Counted from the stretch's first letter, positions 8,589-18,080 are shown. The stretch is DNA of 64,000 nucleotides from Burkholderiaceae bacterium (GCA_021166835.1 JAJPEN010000026.1:136060-200059), one strand, 5' to 3'. The notes: generated from the letters alone by a model not told the origin. Numbers and translations are program-made.

Positions 8589-9737
8589 TGCGGCCGCGGC
8601 GAAGCGTTCGATATGATGATCGACGTCGCCGAACTGCTGCGCGAGCATCGTCAGGCGCTTGAACGTGTGCGAGATCTTCATCTCCACCGTCATCCCCATG
8701 CCGCCGTGCAGCTGGATCGCCTCCTGGCCGACGTGCCGGCAGGCAGTGCCCACCAGCACCTTCGCCGCCGACACGATGCGCGCGCGCTCGGCCGCGTCGA
8801 TCTCGCCGCGCGCCGCCGCGTCGACCTTCGCGCAGGCGAGCAGCGTGATCGAGCGCGCTTGCTCGGCGTGGATCGTCATGTCGACCATCCGGTGCTGCAG
8901 CGCCTGGAACGAGCCGATCGGAACGCCAAACTGCCGGCGCGTCTTCAGGTATTCGAGCGTGGCCTGGTTCGCCGAGTCGATCGCGCCGACCGCTTCGGCG
9001 CAGCCGATGGCGCAGGCGAAGTCGACCGCCTCCTCGATCGCCGCGCGCGCGTCGCGCCCGTCGCCCAGTCGCGCGTCGCCGTCCAGCGCGACGTCGCGGA
9101 ACGCGACGTCGGCCGCGCGCAGGTCGTCGACCGTGCGGAAGGTCTTCATCGAGACGCCGCTGCGATGCGCATCGACGACGAACACGCCGACCCCGCCGTC
9201 ATGCCCCGGCCCGTCGGCGATGCGCGCGGTAACGACGAGCGCATCGGCCATCGGCGCATGCAGCACCATCCGCTTCTCGCCCGCAAGGCGCCAGCCGCCG
9301 CCGGCAACGGGCGTCGCGGTCGTGGCAGTCGCGTCGAGCGAACGGCCCAGCAGCGTCTCGACGTGCGCGAAAGCGAGCTTCGCCGAGCCGTCGACGATGC
9401 GCGGCACGAGCGCTGCGCGCTGCGCGGGCGTGCCCAGCGTCGCGACGAGCCGCCCGGCCGGCGCCAGCGTCGACGCGAAGGGTTCGACGAGCAGCGCGGC
9501 GCCGAAGGCCTGCATCGGCGCCACGAGATCGATCGTGCCGCCGCCGAAGCCGCCGTCGTCGGCCGCGAACGGCACCGACAGCAGGCCCATCGACGCGAGG
9601 TCGCGCCACACCATGGCGCTGAATCCGTCGCTCGAAGAGACGATCGCCTTGCGTGATTCGAAGCCGTAGCTTCGCTCGAGCAGCCGGCGCACGCTGTCGG
9701 CGAGCAGCCGCTGCTCTTCGGTGTGCTGGAAGTCCAT
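8583..9737 (-). CDS. Acyl-CoA dehydrogenase, small-subunit type (PimD-like)
   Basis: Flavoprotein that introduces a trans-2 double bond into an acyl-CoA. The 384 residues begin MDFQHTEEQRLLADSVRRLL and follow the acyl-CoA dehydrogenase fold; the C-terminal motif is QLHGGMGMTVE. It lies 9 bases downstream of a second dehydrogenase gene, and such large/small pairs are known as PimC/PimD for dicarboxylic (pimeloyl-type) acyl-CoA. The true substrate cannot be told from sequence. Its stop codon overlaps the Pho-box-like site of pstS, so read-through could reach the pst operon. Confidence 0.85.
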   Translation of the reverse strand: MDFQHTEEQRLLADSVRRLLERSYGFESRKAIVSSSDGFSAMVWRDLASMGLLSVPFAADDGGFGGGTIDLVAPMQAFGAALLVEPFASTLAPAGRLVATLGTPAQRAALVPRIVDGSAKLAFAHVETLLGRSLDATATTATPVAGGGWRLAGEKRMVLHAPMADALVVTARIADGPGHDGGVGVFVVDAHRSGVSMKTFRTVDDLRAADVAFRDVALDGDARLGDGRDARAAIEEAVDFACAIGCAEAVGAIDSANQATLEYLKTRRQFGVPIGSFQALQHRMVDMTIHAEQARSITLLACAKVDAAARGEIDAAERARIVSAAKVLVGTACRHVGQEAIQLHGGMGMTVEMKISHTFKRLTMLAQQFGDVDHHIERFAAAAP

Positions 9738-9746
9738 CGGCAGTCC

Positions 9747-10925
9747 TCAGAGTCCCAGCGCGGCCTTCGCGATGATGTTGCGCTGGATCTCGTTCGATCC
9801 GGCGTAGATCGAGGTCTTGCGGAAATTGAAGTAGCGCGGCGTCACGGCGGCGGTACGCTCGTCGAAGCCCTCGTAGTCGATCGGGCGGAACATCTGCGCG
9901 AAGGGCCCCGCCGCCTGCATCCGCAGTTCGGTGAGCGCCTGCTGGATCTCGGTGCCGCGGATCTTGAGCATCGACACCTCGGGACCGATGCGGCCGGTGC
10001 GGCGCATCTCGTCGACGAAGCGCAGGTTCGTGATCTCCAGCGCCATCAGCTCGATCTCGACGCGCGAGAGCCGGTCGCGGAAACGCGGATCGTCGAGCAG
10101 CGGCTTGCCGTTCTTCGTCGTGGCCGCCGCGATCTCCTTCAGCCGTGCGAGCTCGCGCTTCGACGCACCGATGCGTCCGGTGTTCAGCCGCTCGTGGCCG
10201 AGCAGGTACTTGGCCACCGTCCAGCCCTCGTTCTCGCGGTGCACGAGGTTCTCGACCGGCACTTCGACGTCGTCGAAGAAGACCTCGTTCACCTCGTGCC
10301 CCTCGTCGAGCAGGATCAGCGGCCGCACGGTGATGCCCGGCGTCTTCATGTCGATCAGCAGGAAGCTGATGCCCTCCTGCCTGCGCGACGAAGAACCGTC
10401 CGTGCGCACCAGGCAGAAGATCCAGTCGGCGAAGTGCGCCAGCGTCGTCCAGATCTTCTGGCCGTTGACGACGTAACGGTCGTCGCGGCGCTGCGCGCGC
10501 GTCTTCAGCGACGCCAGATCCGAGCCGGAACCGGGTTCCGAATACCCCTGGCACCAGAAGTCGTCCGCGCGATAGATGCGCGGCAGGAAGCGTTTCTTCT
10601 GCGCTTCGGTACCGAACTGCAGCAGCACCGGCGCGCACATCGCCACGCCGAAGGGGACGATCGGCGGCGCGCCGGCACAGGCGCATTCCTCCTCGAACAG
10701 GTAGCGCTGCACGGGCGTCCAGTCGGTGCCGCCCCATTCGCGCGGCCACGCCGGCGCGATCCAGCCCTTGTCGGCGAGGATGCGGTGCCAGCCGACGAGG
10801 TCGTCCTTCGTGAGTTCCTCGTAGTCGAGCACCTTGCGGCGCAGCGTCGCGGGCACGCTGACGTCGAGCCAGGCGCGCACCTCGTCGCGAAAGGCCAGCT
10901 CTTCGGCCGAATAGTTCAGGTCCAT
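9747..10925 (-). CDS. Acyl-CoA dehydrogenase, large-subunit type (PimC-like)
   Basis: FAD-dependent acyl-CoA dehydrogenase of 392 residues. Visible features are the substrate/FAD loop WCQGYSEPGSGSDLASLKT, NGQKIWTTLAHFADW, and the C-terminal YAGSNEIQRNIIAK with the family Glu. It is probably co-transcribed with the small-subunit-type gene 9 bases downstream. In the wider family this type acts on pimeloyl-CoA and related branched or dicarboxylic acyl-CoAs; here the substrate is inferred only. A four-copy 14-bp repeat lies just upstream. Confidence 0.87.
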   Translation of the reverse strand: MDLNYSAEELAFRDEVRAWLDVSVPATLRRKVLDYEELTKDDLVGWHRILADKGWIAPAWPREWGGTDWTPVQRYLFEEECACAGAPPIVPFGVAMCAPVLLQFGTEAQKKRFLPRIYRADDFWCQGYSEPGSGSDLASLKTRAQRRDDRYVVNGQKIWTTLAHFADWIFCLVRTDGSSSRRQEGISFLLIDMKTPGITVRPLILLDEGHEVNEVFFDDVEVPVENLVHRENEGWTVAKYLLGHERLNTGRIGASKRELARLKEIAAATTKNGKPLLDDPRFRDRLSRVEIELMALEITNLRFVDEMRRTGRIGPEVSMLKIRGTEIQQALTELRMQAAGPFAQMFRPIDYEGFDERTAAVTPRYFNFRKTSIYAGSNEIQRNIIAKAALGL

Positions 10926-10948
10926 TCGATCGCTCCGGGCAAACGGTT

Positions 10949-11004
10949 CACTTGATCGAGCTCACTCGATCGGGCTCATTCGATCGGACTCACTCGATCG
11001 CGTC
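10949..11004. repeat. Tandem repeat, four copies of a 14-bp unit
   Basis: Four consecutive near-identical units, approximately CACTCGATCGGGCT, begin at 10949, 10963, 10977 and 10991. The array fills the gap between the two leftward genes, and the last copy includes the stop codon (10990-10992) of the disulfide oxidoreductase gene. Each unit contains the palindrome CGATCG or a close variant. No function is evident; it looks like slippage expansion. Confidence 0.85.
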
Positions 11005-12411
11005 CGCGCCGATCGGACCGCAGCCGGCCAGATCGGACTCGCTGCACGGCGGCAACTGCGAGGCCAGCTCGCGCAGCGCGCTGCGCAGCCCCTCCTCGAG
11101 CATCGGATGATAGAAGGGCATCCGCAGCAGATCGTGCACGGTGAGCGTGCGCTCCATCGCCAGCGCGAGCAGGTGCGCGAGGTGCGCGCCGGCGGGCGCG
11201 CACAGCTCTGCCCCGAGCAGCAGGCCGATGCCGCGCGCGGCATACACGCGCAGCACGCCGCGGGCGCGCTGCTCGATGCGCGCGCGCCCCTGTCGCTCGA
11301 AGCGGTATTCGCCCACGAGCACGTCGCTGGCGTCGAGCTGCGAGAAGCGCCTGCCGACGACGGCCACCTCGGGGTCGCAGAAGACGATCGACAGCGGCAC
11401 GCGCCGACGGAAGCGCCGCGTCACCGCTCCGCTGGCGATCAGCCCCGCGATGTGTCCCTCGTCGGCCGCTTCGTGCTGCAGGGGCGCCTGCGCATTCGCG
11501 TCGCCGACGACGAAGACCTGCGACGCGCCCGCCCGCATCGTCGTCGGATCGATGCTCGGCAGGCCGTTCTCGTCGAGCGCAACGCCGAGCGTTTCGAGAC
11601 CGAGTCCGGCGAGAACCGGACGGCGTCCGAGCGCGGCGAGAACCGCGTCGACCTGCACCTCCTGGCGGCCGTTGCTCACACGCACGCTGCCGTCGTCCGC
11701 CGCGGACACGACGGCGGGCGCGCCGACGTGCACCGGAAATTCCTGGCGCAGCGACGCCAGCAGCGCCGCGTTCACCTGCGGGTCGCTCAGTCCGGCCGCG
11801 AGTTCGCTCGAACCGAATGCGGTCACCTCGATGCCCAGCCGCGACAGCGCCTGCGCGATCTCGGCGCCGACCGCGCCCATGCCGACGACGGCGATGCGCG
11901 CCGGAAGATCGACGCGCTCGAACAGGTCGTCGGTAGTGAGCAGCCGATCGCCCAGCGCCCGCCACGGCGGCGGAACGACCGGCTCCGAACCGGTGGCGAC
12001 GATGATGCGTCGCGCGCGCAGACGGCGCCCGTTCACTTCGACGCAATCGGGGGCGACGATCCGTGCGTGACCGGTGATCGCGCGCTCGCCCAGGCCATCG
12101 GTGAGCTTGCGCACGCCGGAGACGAACTGGTCGCGCAGGACGCGCACGCGGGCGAGCACCGCCGGCACGTCGGCGTGCAGCGACTCCGCGCCACGGATGC
12201 CGAACGTGTCGAAATCGCGGCGTCGGTGAAATGCGTTGGCGGCTTCGATCAGCGCCTTGGACGGCATGCAGCCGACGCGCGCGCAGGTCGTCCCCCATTT
12301 ACCGTCGTCGATCAGTGCGAAGCGCTCGCTGCGCTTGCGGATCTCGCGTAGTGCGGCCAATCCGGCGGTGCCGGCCCCGATGACGACGATGTCCAGGATT
12401 GCCTCGTCCAT
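10990..12411 (-). CDS. FAD-dependent pyridine nucleotide-disulfide oxidoreductase (dihydrolipoamide dehydrogenase-like)
   Basis: Class I flavin disulfide oxidoreductase of 473 residues. The FAD-binding glycine motif is VVIGAGTAGLAA, and the redox-active disulfide lies in WGTTCARVGCMPSK. The NAD(P)-binding motif is VVGMGAVGAEIAQAL. VFVVGDANAQ is the second FAD motif, and the interface domain ends with FYHPMLEEGLRSAL, whose His and Glu occupy the places of the lipoamide dehydrogenase catalytic pair. It is not linked to a 2-oxoacid dehydrogenase here, so the partner is unknown. It runs divergently from the acyl-CoA ligase gene. Confidence 0.82.
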   Translation of the reverse strand: MDEAILDIVVIGAGTAGLAALREIRKRSERFALIDDGKWGTTCARVGCMPSKALIEAANAFHRRRDFDTFGIRGAESLHADVPAVLARVRVLRDQFVSGVRKLTDGLGERAITGHARIVAPDCVEVNGRRLRARRIIVATGSEPVVPPPWRALGDRLLTTDDLFERVDLPARIAVVGMGAVGAEIAQALSRLGIEVTAFGSSELAAGLSDPQVNAALLASLRQEFPVHVGAPAVVSAADDGSVRVSNGRQEVQVDAVLAALGRRPVLAGLGLETLGVALDENGLPSIDPTTMRAGASQVFVVGDANAQAPLQHEAADEGHIAGLIASGAVTRRFRRRVPLSIVFCDPEVAVVGRRFSQLDASDVLVGEYRFERQGRARIEQRARGVLRVYAARGIGLLLGAELCAPAGAHLAHLLALAMERTLTVHDLLRMPFYHPMLEEGLRSALRELASQLPPCSESDLAGCGPIGADAIE

Positions 12412-12477
12412 CGAACGATCTTAACCCGCGCAGCCGCCGTTTTTTCGGTATGGTTGTCCGACCCGCCGGAGACCCGA

Positions 12478-14160
12478 ATGAACGAGAACCTCGCCCGCTT
12501 TCGCGCTGCACGCGACCTTCTGTTCGCGCATCGCGCCGACTACGACGCCGCGGTCGCGTCGTTCCGCTGGCCGCAGCTCGAGCACTTCAACTGGGCGCTC
12601 GACCACTTCGACGACATGGCGCGCGGCAACGACGGCACCGCATTGTGGATCGTCGAAGACGACGGTTCCGAAAAGCGGCGCAGCTTCGCCGAGCTGCGCG
12701 AGCGCTCGAACCGCGTCGCCAACTGGCTCGAATCGCTCGGCGTGCGCCGCGGCGACCGCGTGCTGCTGATGCTCGGCAACGAGGTCGCGCTGTGGGAGAC
12801 GATGCTCGCCTGCATCAAGATCGGCGCCGTGATGATTCCGGCCACCAACCTGCTCACGCGCGACGACCTCGCCGACCGCCTCGAGCGAGGCCATGTGGCG
12901 CACATCGTCACGCGCTCGGCCAACGCCGATCGCTTCGACGGCATCGCCGGAAATCGCACGCGCATCTGCGTCGATGCGCCGCCCGCCGGCTGGATCTCCT
13001 ACGCCGGCGCCGACGACGCGTCGCCCGAGTACGCGCCGAAAGCCGAAACCCGTCCCGACGAGACGCTGCTGCTCTATTTCACCTCGGGCACGACCAGCAA
13101 GCCCAAGCTCGTGCGCCACACGCACCAGAGCTATCCGGTGGGACACCTGTCCACGATGTACTGGATCGGTCTGCAGCCGGGCGACGTGCACTGGAACATT
13201 TCGTCGCCGGGCTGGGCCAAGCACGCGTGGAGCTGCTTCTTCGCGCCGTGGAACGCCGGCGCCTGCGTATACGCCTTCAACATGGCGCGCTTCGACGCGA
13301 AGCGCGCGCTCGACCAGCTCGTTCGCGCCGAGGTCCGCACGCTGTGCGCGCCGCCCACCGTCTGGCGAATGCTGATCCAGGAAAACCTGCGCGCCTGGCC
13401 GGTGAAGCTGCGCGAGCTGGTCTCCGCCGGCGAGCCGCTGAATCCCGAAGTGATCCAGCAGGTGCGCGATGCGTGGGGCCTGACGATCCGCGACGGCTAC
13501 GGCCAGACCGAGACCAGTTGCATCGTCGGCAATCCGCCGGGACAGCCGCTGAAGCCCGGCTCGATGGGCCGACCGCTGCCGGGCTTTCGCATCGCGCTGC
13601 TCGATGCGAACGACGAACCGGCCGACGAGGGAGAAGTGGCGCTCGATCTCTCGGTGCAGCCGGTGGGCCTGATGCCCGGCTATGCCGACGACGACGAACG
13701 CACCGCGCAGGTGATGCGCAACGGCCACTACCATACCGGCGACGTCGCGCAGCGCGACGCCGACGGCTACATCACCTACGTCGGTCGCGCCGACGACGTG
13801 TTCAAGGCGAGCGACTACCGGATCAGCCCCTTCGAGCTGGAGAGCGTGCTGATCGAGCACGAGGCGGTGGCCGAGGCCGCGGTCGTGCCCTCGCCCGATC
13901 CGCTGCGCCTGGCGGTACCCAAGGCCTTCGTCGTGCTCGTCGCCGGCCATTCCGCCGACGAGAACACGGCCGCCGACATCCTGCGCTTCTGCCGGCAGCG
14001 CCTCGCGCCGTACAAGCGCATCCGCCGGCTCGAATTCGCCGATCTTCCGAAGACGATCTCGGGCAAGATCCGCCGCGTCGAGATGCGACAGCGCGAGGAG
14101 CAGCGCGCGATGCCGATCGTGCGCGCGCCGGGCGAGTACTTCGACGAGGACCTGCGCTGA
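12478..14160 (+). CDS. AMP-dependent acyl-CoA synthetase (acetyl/benzoyl-CoA ligase-like)
   Basis: ATP-dependent acid:CoA ligase of the ANL superfamily, 560 residues. The phosphate loop is YFTSGTTSKPKLVRHTH, motif A5 is RDGYGQTETS, the A7 Asp lies in YHTGDVAQRD, the hinge in YVGRADDVFKASDYRISP, and the C-terminal catalytic Lys in KTISGKIRRVE. ATG at 12478 is chosen because GGAGA sits 6 bases upstream; an in-frame TTG at 12454 is less likely. Similar proteins activate acetate, medium-chain or aromatic acids; specificity cannot be assigned. The neighbouring acyl-CoA dehydrogenases suggest a shared catabolic use. Confidence 0.87.
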   Translation: MNENLARFRAARDLLFAHRADYDAAVASFRWPQLEHFNWALDHFDDMARGNDGTALWIVEDDGSEKRRSFAELRERSNRVANWLESLGVRRGDRVLLMLGNEVALWETMLACIKIGAVMIPATNLLTRDDLADRLERGHVAHIVTRSANADRFDGIAGNRTRICVDAPPAGWISYAGADDASPEYAPKAETRPDETLLLYFTSGTTSKPKLVRHTHQSYPVGHLSTMYWIGLQPGDVHWNISSPGWAKHAWSCFFAPWNAGACVYAFNMARFDAKRALDQLVRAEVRTLCAPPTVWRMLIQENLRAWPVKLRELVSAGEPLNPEVIQQVRDAWGLTIRDGYGQTETSCIVGNPPGQPLKPGSMGRPLPGFRIALLDANDEPADEGEVALDLSVQPVGLMPGYADDDERTAQVMRNGHYHTGDVAQRDADGYITYVGRADDVFKASDYRISPFELESVLIEHEAVAEAAVVPSPDPLRLAVPKAFVVLVAGHSADENTAADILRFCRQRLAPYKRIRRLEFADLPKTISGKIRRVEMRQREEQRAMPIVRAPGEYFDEDLR

Positions 14161-14174
14161 GCGCTGGGCGCTGA

Positions 14175-14213
14175 GGAGACGAGCGCGGATGCGTCGCTCG
14201 GCACGGGCGTCTC
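14175..14213. terminator. Possible hairpin between convergent genes
   Basis: Inverted repeats CGAGCG/CGCTCG (14180-14185 with 14195-14200), flanked by GAGACG/CGTCTC, lie between two convergent stop codons. There is no T-tract on either strand, so any terminator function is weakly supported. Confidence 0.35.
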
Positions 14214-15941
14214 TCACGCCGCCCGCGATCCTCCGCGCCCCCCCGCGCGCTCGAGCTTGAGCCCCACCTTCGCCACGCGTCCGCCGACGACCTCGCGGGC
14301 GATCAGCAGCAGCCCCGCGATCTGCACCGCGTCGCCTTCGACGAGATTGCGCGCGTGGCGGCGCATCGCCTCGTCCAGCGACAGGCCGTCGAACTCGGCG
14401 CGCATCTCGCAGCCGTAGGCCGCGCAGACCTCGGCGAACGAGGCGGCGCCCTCGAGCACGAAGTCGCCGTAGAAGCGACGCCGCGCAGCAGCATCCACGC
14501 TGGTGAACATGTCGGACAGGTGATCGACCTCGACGTCGGGCGCCACGAGCATCACGACGTCGTCGCGCCGCAGCGCGCCGGCATCGTCGTCGTGCGCGAC
14601 GGCGCCCGCGCGCAGCACGCCGACCACGCGCGCGCCGTCGGGCAGCATCAGCGTGCGCAGGTCCATGCCGAGCACCGGCGAGCGCTCGCCGATGCGGAAC
14701 TCGAGCACCGCGAGGCTGTCGTCGGACAGCGTGGGACGCACGCGCGGCTCGTCGCGCGGCGGCAGTCCCACGCCGAAGCGGCGCGCGGCGAAGGGCACCG
14801 ACGACCCCTGCAGCAGCAGCGAGGTCACGACGACGACGAAGGCGACGTTGAACAGCAGCTCCGCGTCGGGCACGCCGGCGAGCAGCGGAAAGACGGCCAG
14901 AACGATCGGCACCGCGCCGCGCAGGCCGATCCAGCCCATGAACGCCACCTCGCGCGGCACGAAGTTGAACGGCAGCAGGCACAGCCACGCCGCCAGCGGC
15001 CGCGCGACGAGCATCAGGAACGCCGATACCGCCAGCGCCTGCCAGGCGATCGCCGGCAGCTCGGCCGGCGTCACCAGCAGGCCGAGCAGCAGGAACATGC
15101 TCGATTGCGCGAGCCACGCCATGCCGTCCATCGCGCGCAGCAGGTTCTCCGCGGTGCGCCGAAGACGGTTGCCGACCGTGAGTCCGACCAGGTAGACGGC
15201 GACGAAGCCGCTGCCGCCCAGCACGCCGGTGAGCGCGAAGGCGGTCACGCCGCCCGAGCACAGCAGCAGCGCGCTCAAGCCCTCTCCGACCTGCGCGCGC
15301 CGCATCGTCCACGCCATCGCCTGGCCGAGCGCGAGCCCGAGGATGCCGCCCAGGCCGAACTGCACGACGAGCTGGCGCACCAGCCCGAAGCCCGCCAGCT
15401 CCTCGGGTGCCATCAGCACCTCAATCATTAGCGTCGTGAGGAAGATCGCCGTGGGGTCGTTGATTCCCGACTCGATCTCGAGCGTGTTGGCGACGCGTTC
15501 GTTCAGTCGCGTTCCGCTCGCGCGCAGCAGCGCGAACACCGCCGCGGCATCGGTCGATCCGACGATCGAGCCGAGCAGCAGGCCGAGCCGCCAGTCGATG
15601 TCGAAGATCCACGCCATGAATAGACCCGTGGGCAGCGCCGTGAGCACGACGCCGAGCGAAGCGAGGACGAGCGAGGGCCGCAGCACGACGCGGAAGGTGG
15701 CGAGCTTGGTGCGCAGCCCGCCGTCGAGCAGGATGATCGCCAGCGCGAGGTTGCCGACCACGAAGGCGAGCCGGTGGTCGTCGAAATCGATGCCGCCGAT
15801 GCCGTTCTCGCCGGCGAGCATTCCCACCAGCAGGAACACCAACAGGAACGGGATGCCGAAGCGCGAAGAAAATGCTCCGAGCAGGATGCCGGCGAACATC
15901 ACCAGCGCTCCCACCAGCAGCAGTTGATCGATGGCTTCCAT
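14214..15941 (-). CDS. nhaP2: Potassium/proton antiporter, CPA1 NhaP2 (CvrA) type
   Basis: Inner-membrane K+(Na+)/H+ antiporter of 575 residues. About 12 hydrophobic spans fill residues 1-385, with the family Asp-containing segments GSTDAAAVF and ESGINDPTAIF (ion-binding Asp in the NDP motif). A cytosolic TrkA-C-like domain follows (about residues 400-490, LEFRIGERSPVLGMDLRTL), then a C-terminal CorC/HlyC-like region. This domain order is that of NhaP2/CvrA. It is transcribed alone on this strand, with 51 bases separating it from the end of the nitrite reductase fusion gene. Confidence 0.9.
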   Translation of the reverse strand: MEAIDQLLLVGALVMFAGILLGAFSSRFGIPFLLVFLLVGMLAGENGIGGIDFDDHRLAFVVGNLALAIILLDGGLRTKLATFRVVLRPSLVLASLGVVLTALPTGLFMAWIFDIDWRLGLLLGSIVGSTDAAAVFALLRASGTRLNERVANTLEIESGINDPTAIFLTTLMIEVLMAPEELAGFGLVRQLVVQFGLGGILGLALGQAMAWTMRRAQVGEGLSALLLCSGGVTAFALTGVLGGSGFVAVYLVGLTVGNRLRRTAENLLRAMDGMAWLAQSSMFLLLGLLVTPAELPAIAWQALAVSAFLMLVARPLAAWLCLLPFNFVPREVAFMGWIGLRGAVPIVLAVFPLLAGVPDAELLFNVAFVVVVTSLLLQGSSVPFAARRFGVGLPPRDEPRVRPTLSDDSLAVLEFRIGERSPVLGMDLRTLMLPDGARVVGVLRAGAVAHDDDAGALRRDDVVMLVAPDVEVDHLSDMFTSVDAAARRRFYGDFVLEGAASFAEVCAAYGCEMRAEFDGLSLDEAMRRHARNLVEGDAVQIAGLLLIAREVVGGRVAKVGLKLERAGGRGGSRAA

Positions 15942-15992
15942 CGGACTGCGAATGTAGCAGCCCGGATGTCGGCCTGGTGAAAGCCTTCGGCG

Positions 15993-18002
15993 CTACCTGG
16001 CCGGGCGCTTCGCCCGCGCTTCCTTCACCTGGTCCGCGGTGACGGGCTTGCCCTGGTTGCCCCACGCGGTTCGCTCGTGGTTGGCGATGTCGGCGACGTC
16101 GGCATCGTTCAACATGGCGGCGAACGGCGGCATCGCGCCGGGGTAGGTGACCCCGTCGATCGGAACGCCCTGCGCGCCGTGCAGGATCGTGTCGATCTGC
16201 GTGGCCGGGTTGGCGTCGAGCACGGTCGCGTTTCCCTTCAGCGGCGGGAAGGCGCCGGTCAATCCGGTTCCGGCGGGCTGGTGGCAGGCGGCGCAATGGG
16301 TGCCGTAGAGCGACGCGCCGCGCGCCGCATCGAACTTGTAGGGGCCCGCGGCCGCGGGCGGCGTGCTCGAGGAAGCCGCCGCGACCGGAGCCGCCGGCGC
16401 CGGTTCGGCCCGTTCGATCGGCGGCGCGCCCCGTGCGCCGCCCGGCGACTGCACTTCGAGGACGCCCTGCGCACCGATCATCAGGTGCGCGAAGCTGTGA
16501 TCGACGAACGGGTAGTGGCCCGCCTCGGGAATCACGAGGTCGAAGATCGCACCCGCGCCGGGCCCGACGGTGTGGGTGGAGACGCCGGTCAACGCGTGCG
16601 CGGGATCGCCGTCGGGATAGACGCGGTCGAAGATCGCGCCGATCACGTGGAACGACGACCACAGGCTCGGACCGGCATTGACGAAGTAGATGCGCACCCG
16701 CTTGCCGGCCTGCGCCGTCAGCGGCCGGTCGCGGTACTGGAACGCCACGCCGTTGAACACGACTTCGTCGGGACGCTCGGCCAGCATCTTCTCGTAGTTG
16801 GGCCCCATCAGCTGCCCCTCGATCTGCTGCGTATACCACTCGCTCTGCACGATCACATAGCTCTCGGCCGCCGGCGGCAGCGGCGTCTCGGGATCGACGA
16901 CGATCGCTCCATACATGCCGCTGGCCATGTGCAGCAGCACTGGCGGCGTGCCGCAGTGATAGACGAATGCGCCCGGCACCTCGGCGACGAACGAATAGGT
17001 GAGCTTCTCGCCGGGCTTCAGGTCGACGTAGTGCAGGTCGGGCGGCGTGATCGCGGAATGGAAATCGAGCGAGTGCTCCATCGTGCCGCGGTTGATGTAG
17101 GTCACGTTCACCGTCTGGCCCTGGCGCACGTGGATCACCGGTCCGGGAACCTCGTCGCCGAAGGTCCACGCCTGGTACTCGACGCCGTTGGCGATCGCCA
17201 CGGTCTTGTCGGTCGACTCGATCGTCACGTTCACGCTCGGTCCGTCCGTGAGCGGGGGCAGGCGCGCATCGCGGGCCTTGCCGATCGGCTCCTTCGACGC
17301 GAGCGACAGCGGCGATACCGCGGAAGCCGCTGCGGTGGGCGTGGGCGCCGCCACGTGCATCGTGCTCTGCAGGCCGCCGATCAGGAAGAACACCAGCAGC
17401 GCGATCCCGACGATCGCCGTGACCTGTGCCGCGGCCGACGACGGGGGCGGCGCATGCAGCGGCACGCCACGGCTCCATTCGGCAATGCGTCTCCAGGCCG
17501 GCCAGCGCCGCTCGATCAGGTAATCGACGCTGTACGGACTGGTACCGCCGCGATAGTTGATCCCGATCAGCAACAGGAAGATCAGGACGTAAGTGAGCGC
17601 GGCCCCCATGTTCGTCGCACCCGCCGTGTACGGCCCGCCGAAGCCTTCGGCGGTCGACCAGATCAGCAGGCTGAACAGCGCGCCGAGCACGTAGGTGGTC
17701 TTGCGCGCGAACCCGATCAGCAATGCGATGGCGAGCAGCGTTTCGGCGATGCGGGTGAGCCACACGAACAGCATCGCGTGAGGCGTGACCAGCGCGATCC
17801 ACATGTCGAACCACCATGCCGACCAGGACGGTTGCCCCTGCGCGGCGTTGTGCAGGTAGCCGACGTAGTTCGCGGCGAAGCGATCGGTCCAGGTGAAAGC
17901 GGCTCCGATCGCCCAGATGATGCCGAAGGCGATCCGGAGCGCCGCGCTGGCTACGTCCGGCCAGGCGTCCGAAGTCCGCTCGCTGTCGCCCGGTTCCGAC
18001 AT
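15993..18002 (-). CDS. nirK: DoxX-copper nitrite reductase-cytochrome c fusion protein (NirK-like)
   Basis: Predicted membrane-anchored enzyme reducing nitrite to nitric oxide. Of 669 residues, 20-150 form a DoxX/DoxD-like four-span domain (EGFGGPYTAGATNMG), and 193-211 are a further span. Residues 250-520 are a two-cupredoxin NirK core: type 1 copper ligands His310, Cys350, His358 and Met363; type 2 ligands His315, His349 and His502; catalytic Asp313 and His452. After a Pro/Ala linker, residues 555-665 are a cytochrome c domain with CAACH (570-574). The Cys-to-His spacing is one residue shorter than in classical NirK. ATG at 18002 has GGAGGGG about 9 bases upstream; an in-frame ATG at 18062 is possible. 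The fused cytochrome probably feeds electrons to the type 1 copper. Confidence 0.85.
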   Translation of the reverse strand: MSEPGDSERTSDAWPDVASAALRIAFGIIWAIGAAFTWTDRFAANYVGYLHNAAQGQPSWSAWWFDMWIALVTPHAMLFVWLTRIAETLLAIALLIGFARKTTYVLGALFSLLIWSTAEGFGGPYTAGATNMGAALTYVLIFLLLIGINYRGGTSPYSVDYLIERRWPAWRRIAEWSRGVPLHAPPPSSAAAQVTAIVGIALLVFFLIGGLQSTMHVAAPTPTAAASAVSPLSLASKEPIGKARDARLPPLTDGPSVNVTIESTDKTVAIANGVEYQAWTFGDEVPGPVIHVRQGQTVNVTYINRGTMEHSLDFHSAITPPDLHYVDLKPGEKLTYSFVAEVPGAFVYHCGTPPVLLHMASGMYGAIVVDPETPLPPAAESYVIVQSEWYTQQIEGQLMGPNYEKMLAERPDEVVFNGVAFQYRDRPLTAQAGKRVRIYFVNAGPSLWSSFHVIGAIFDRVYPDGDPAHALTGVSTHTVGPGAGAIFDLVIPEAGHYPFVDHSFAHLMIGAQGVLEVQSPGGARGAPPIERAEPAPAAPVAAASSSTPPAAAGPYKFDAARGASLYGTHCAACHQPAGTGLTGAFPPLKGNATVLDANPATQIDTILHGAQGVPIDGVTYPGAMPPFAAMLNDADVADIANHERTAWGNQGKPVTADQVKEARAKRPAR

Positions 18003-18080
18003 GGCGCTGCCCCTCCGATGTGTCGCAGATCCGCATGCAGTTGCAATCGGGAGGCCCTGCAAGTTCCGTCAGCCGATTTG

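Noticed and set aside
10949..11004. CRISPR-like array
   Set aside because: 14-bp units follow each other without spacers and there are no cas genes; it is a simple tandem repeat.
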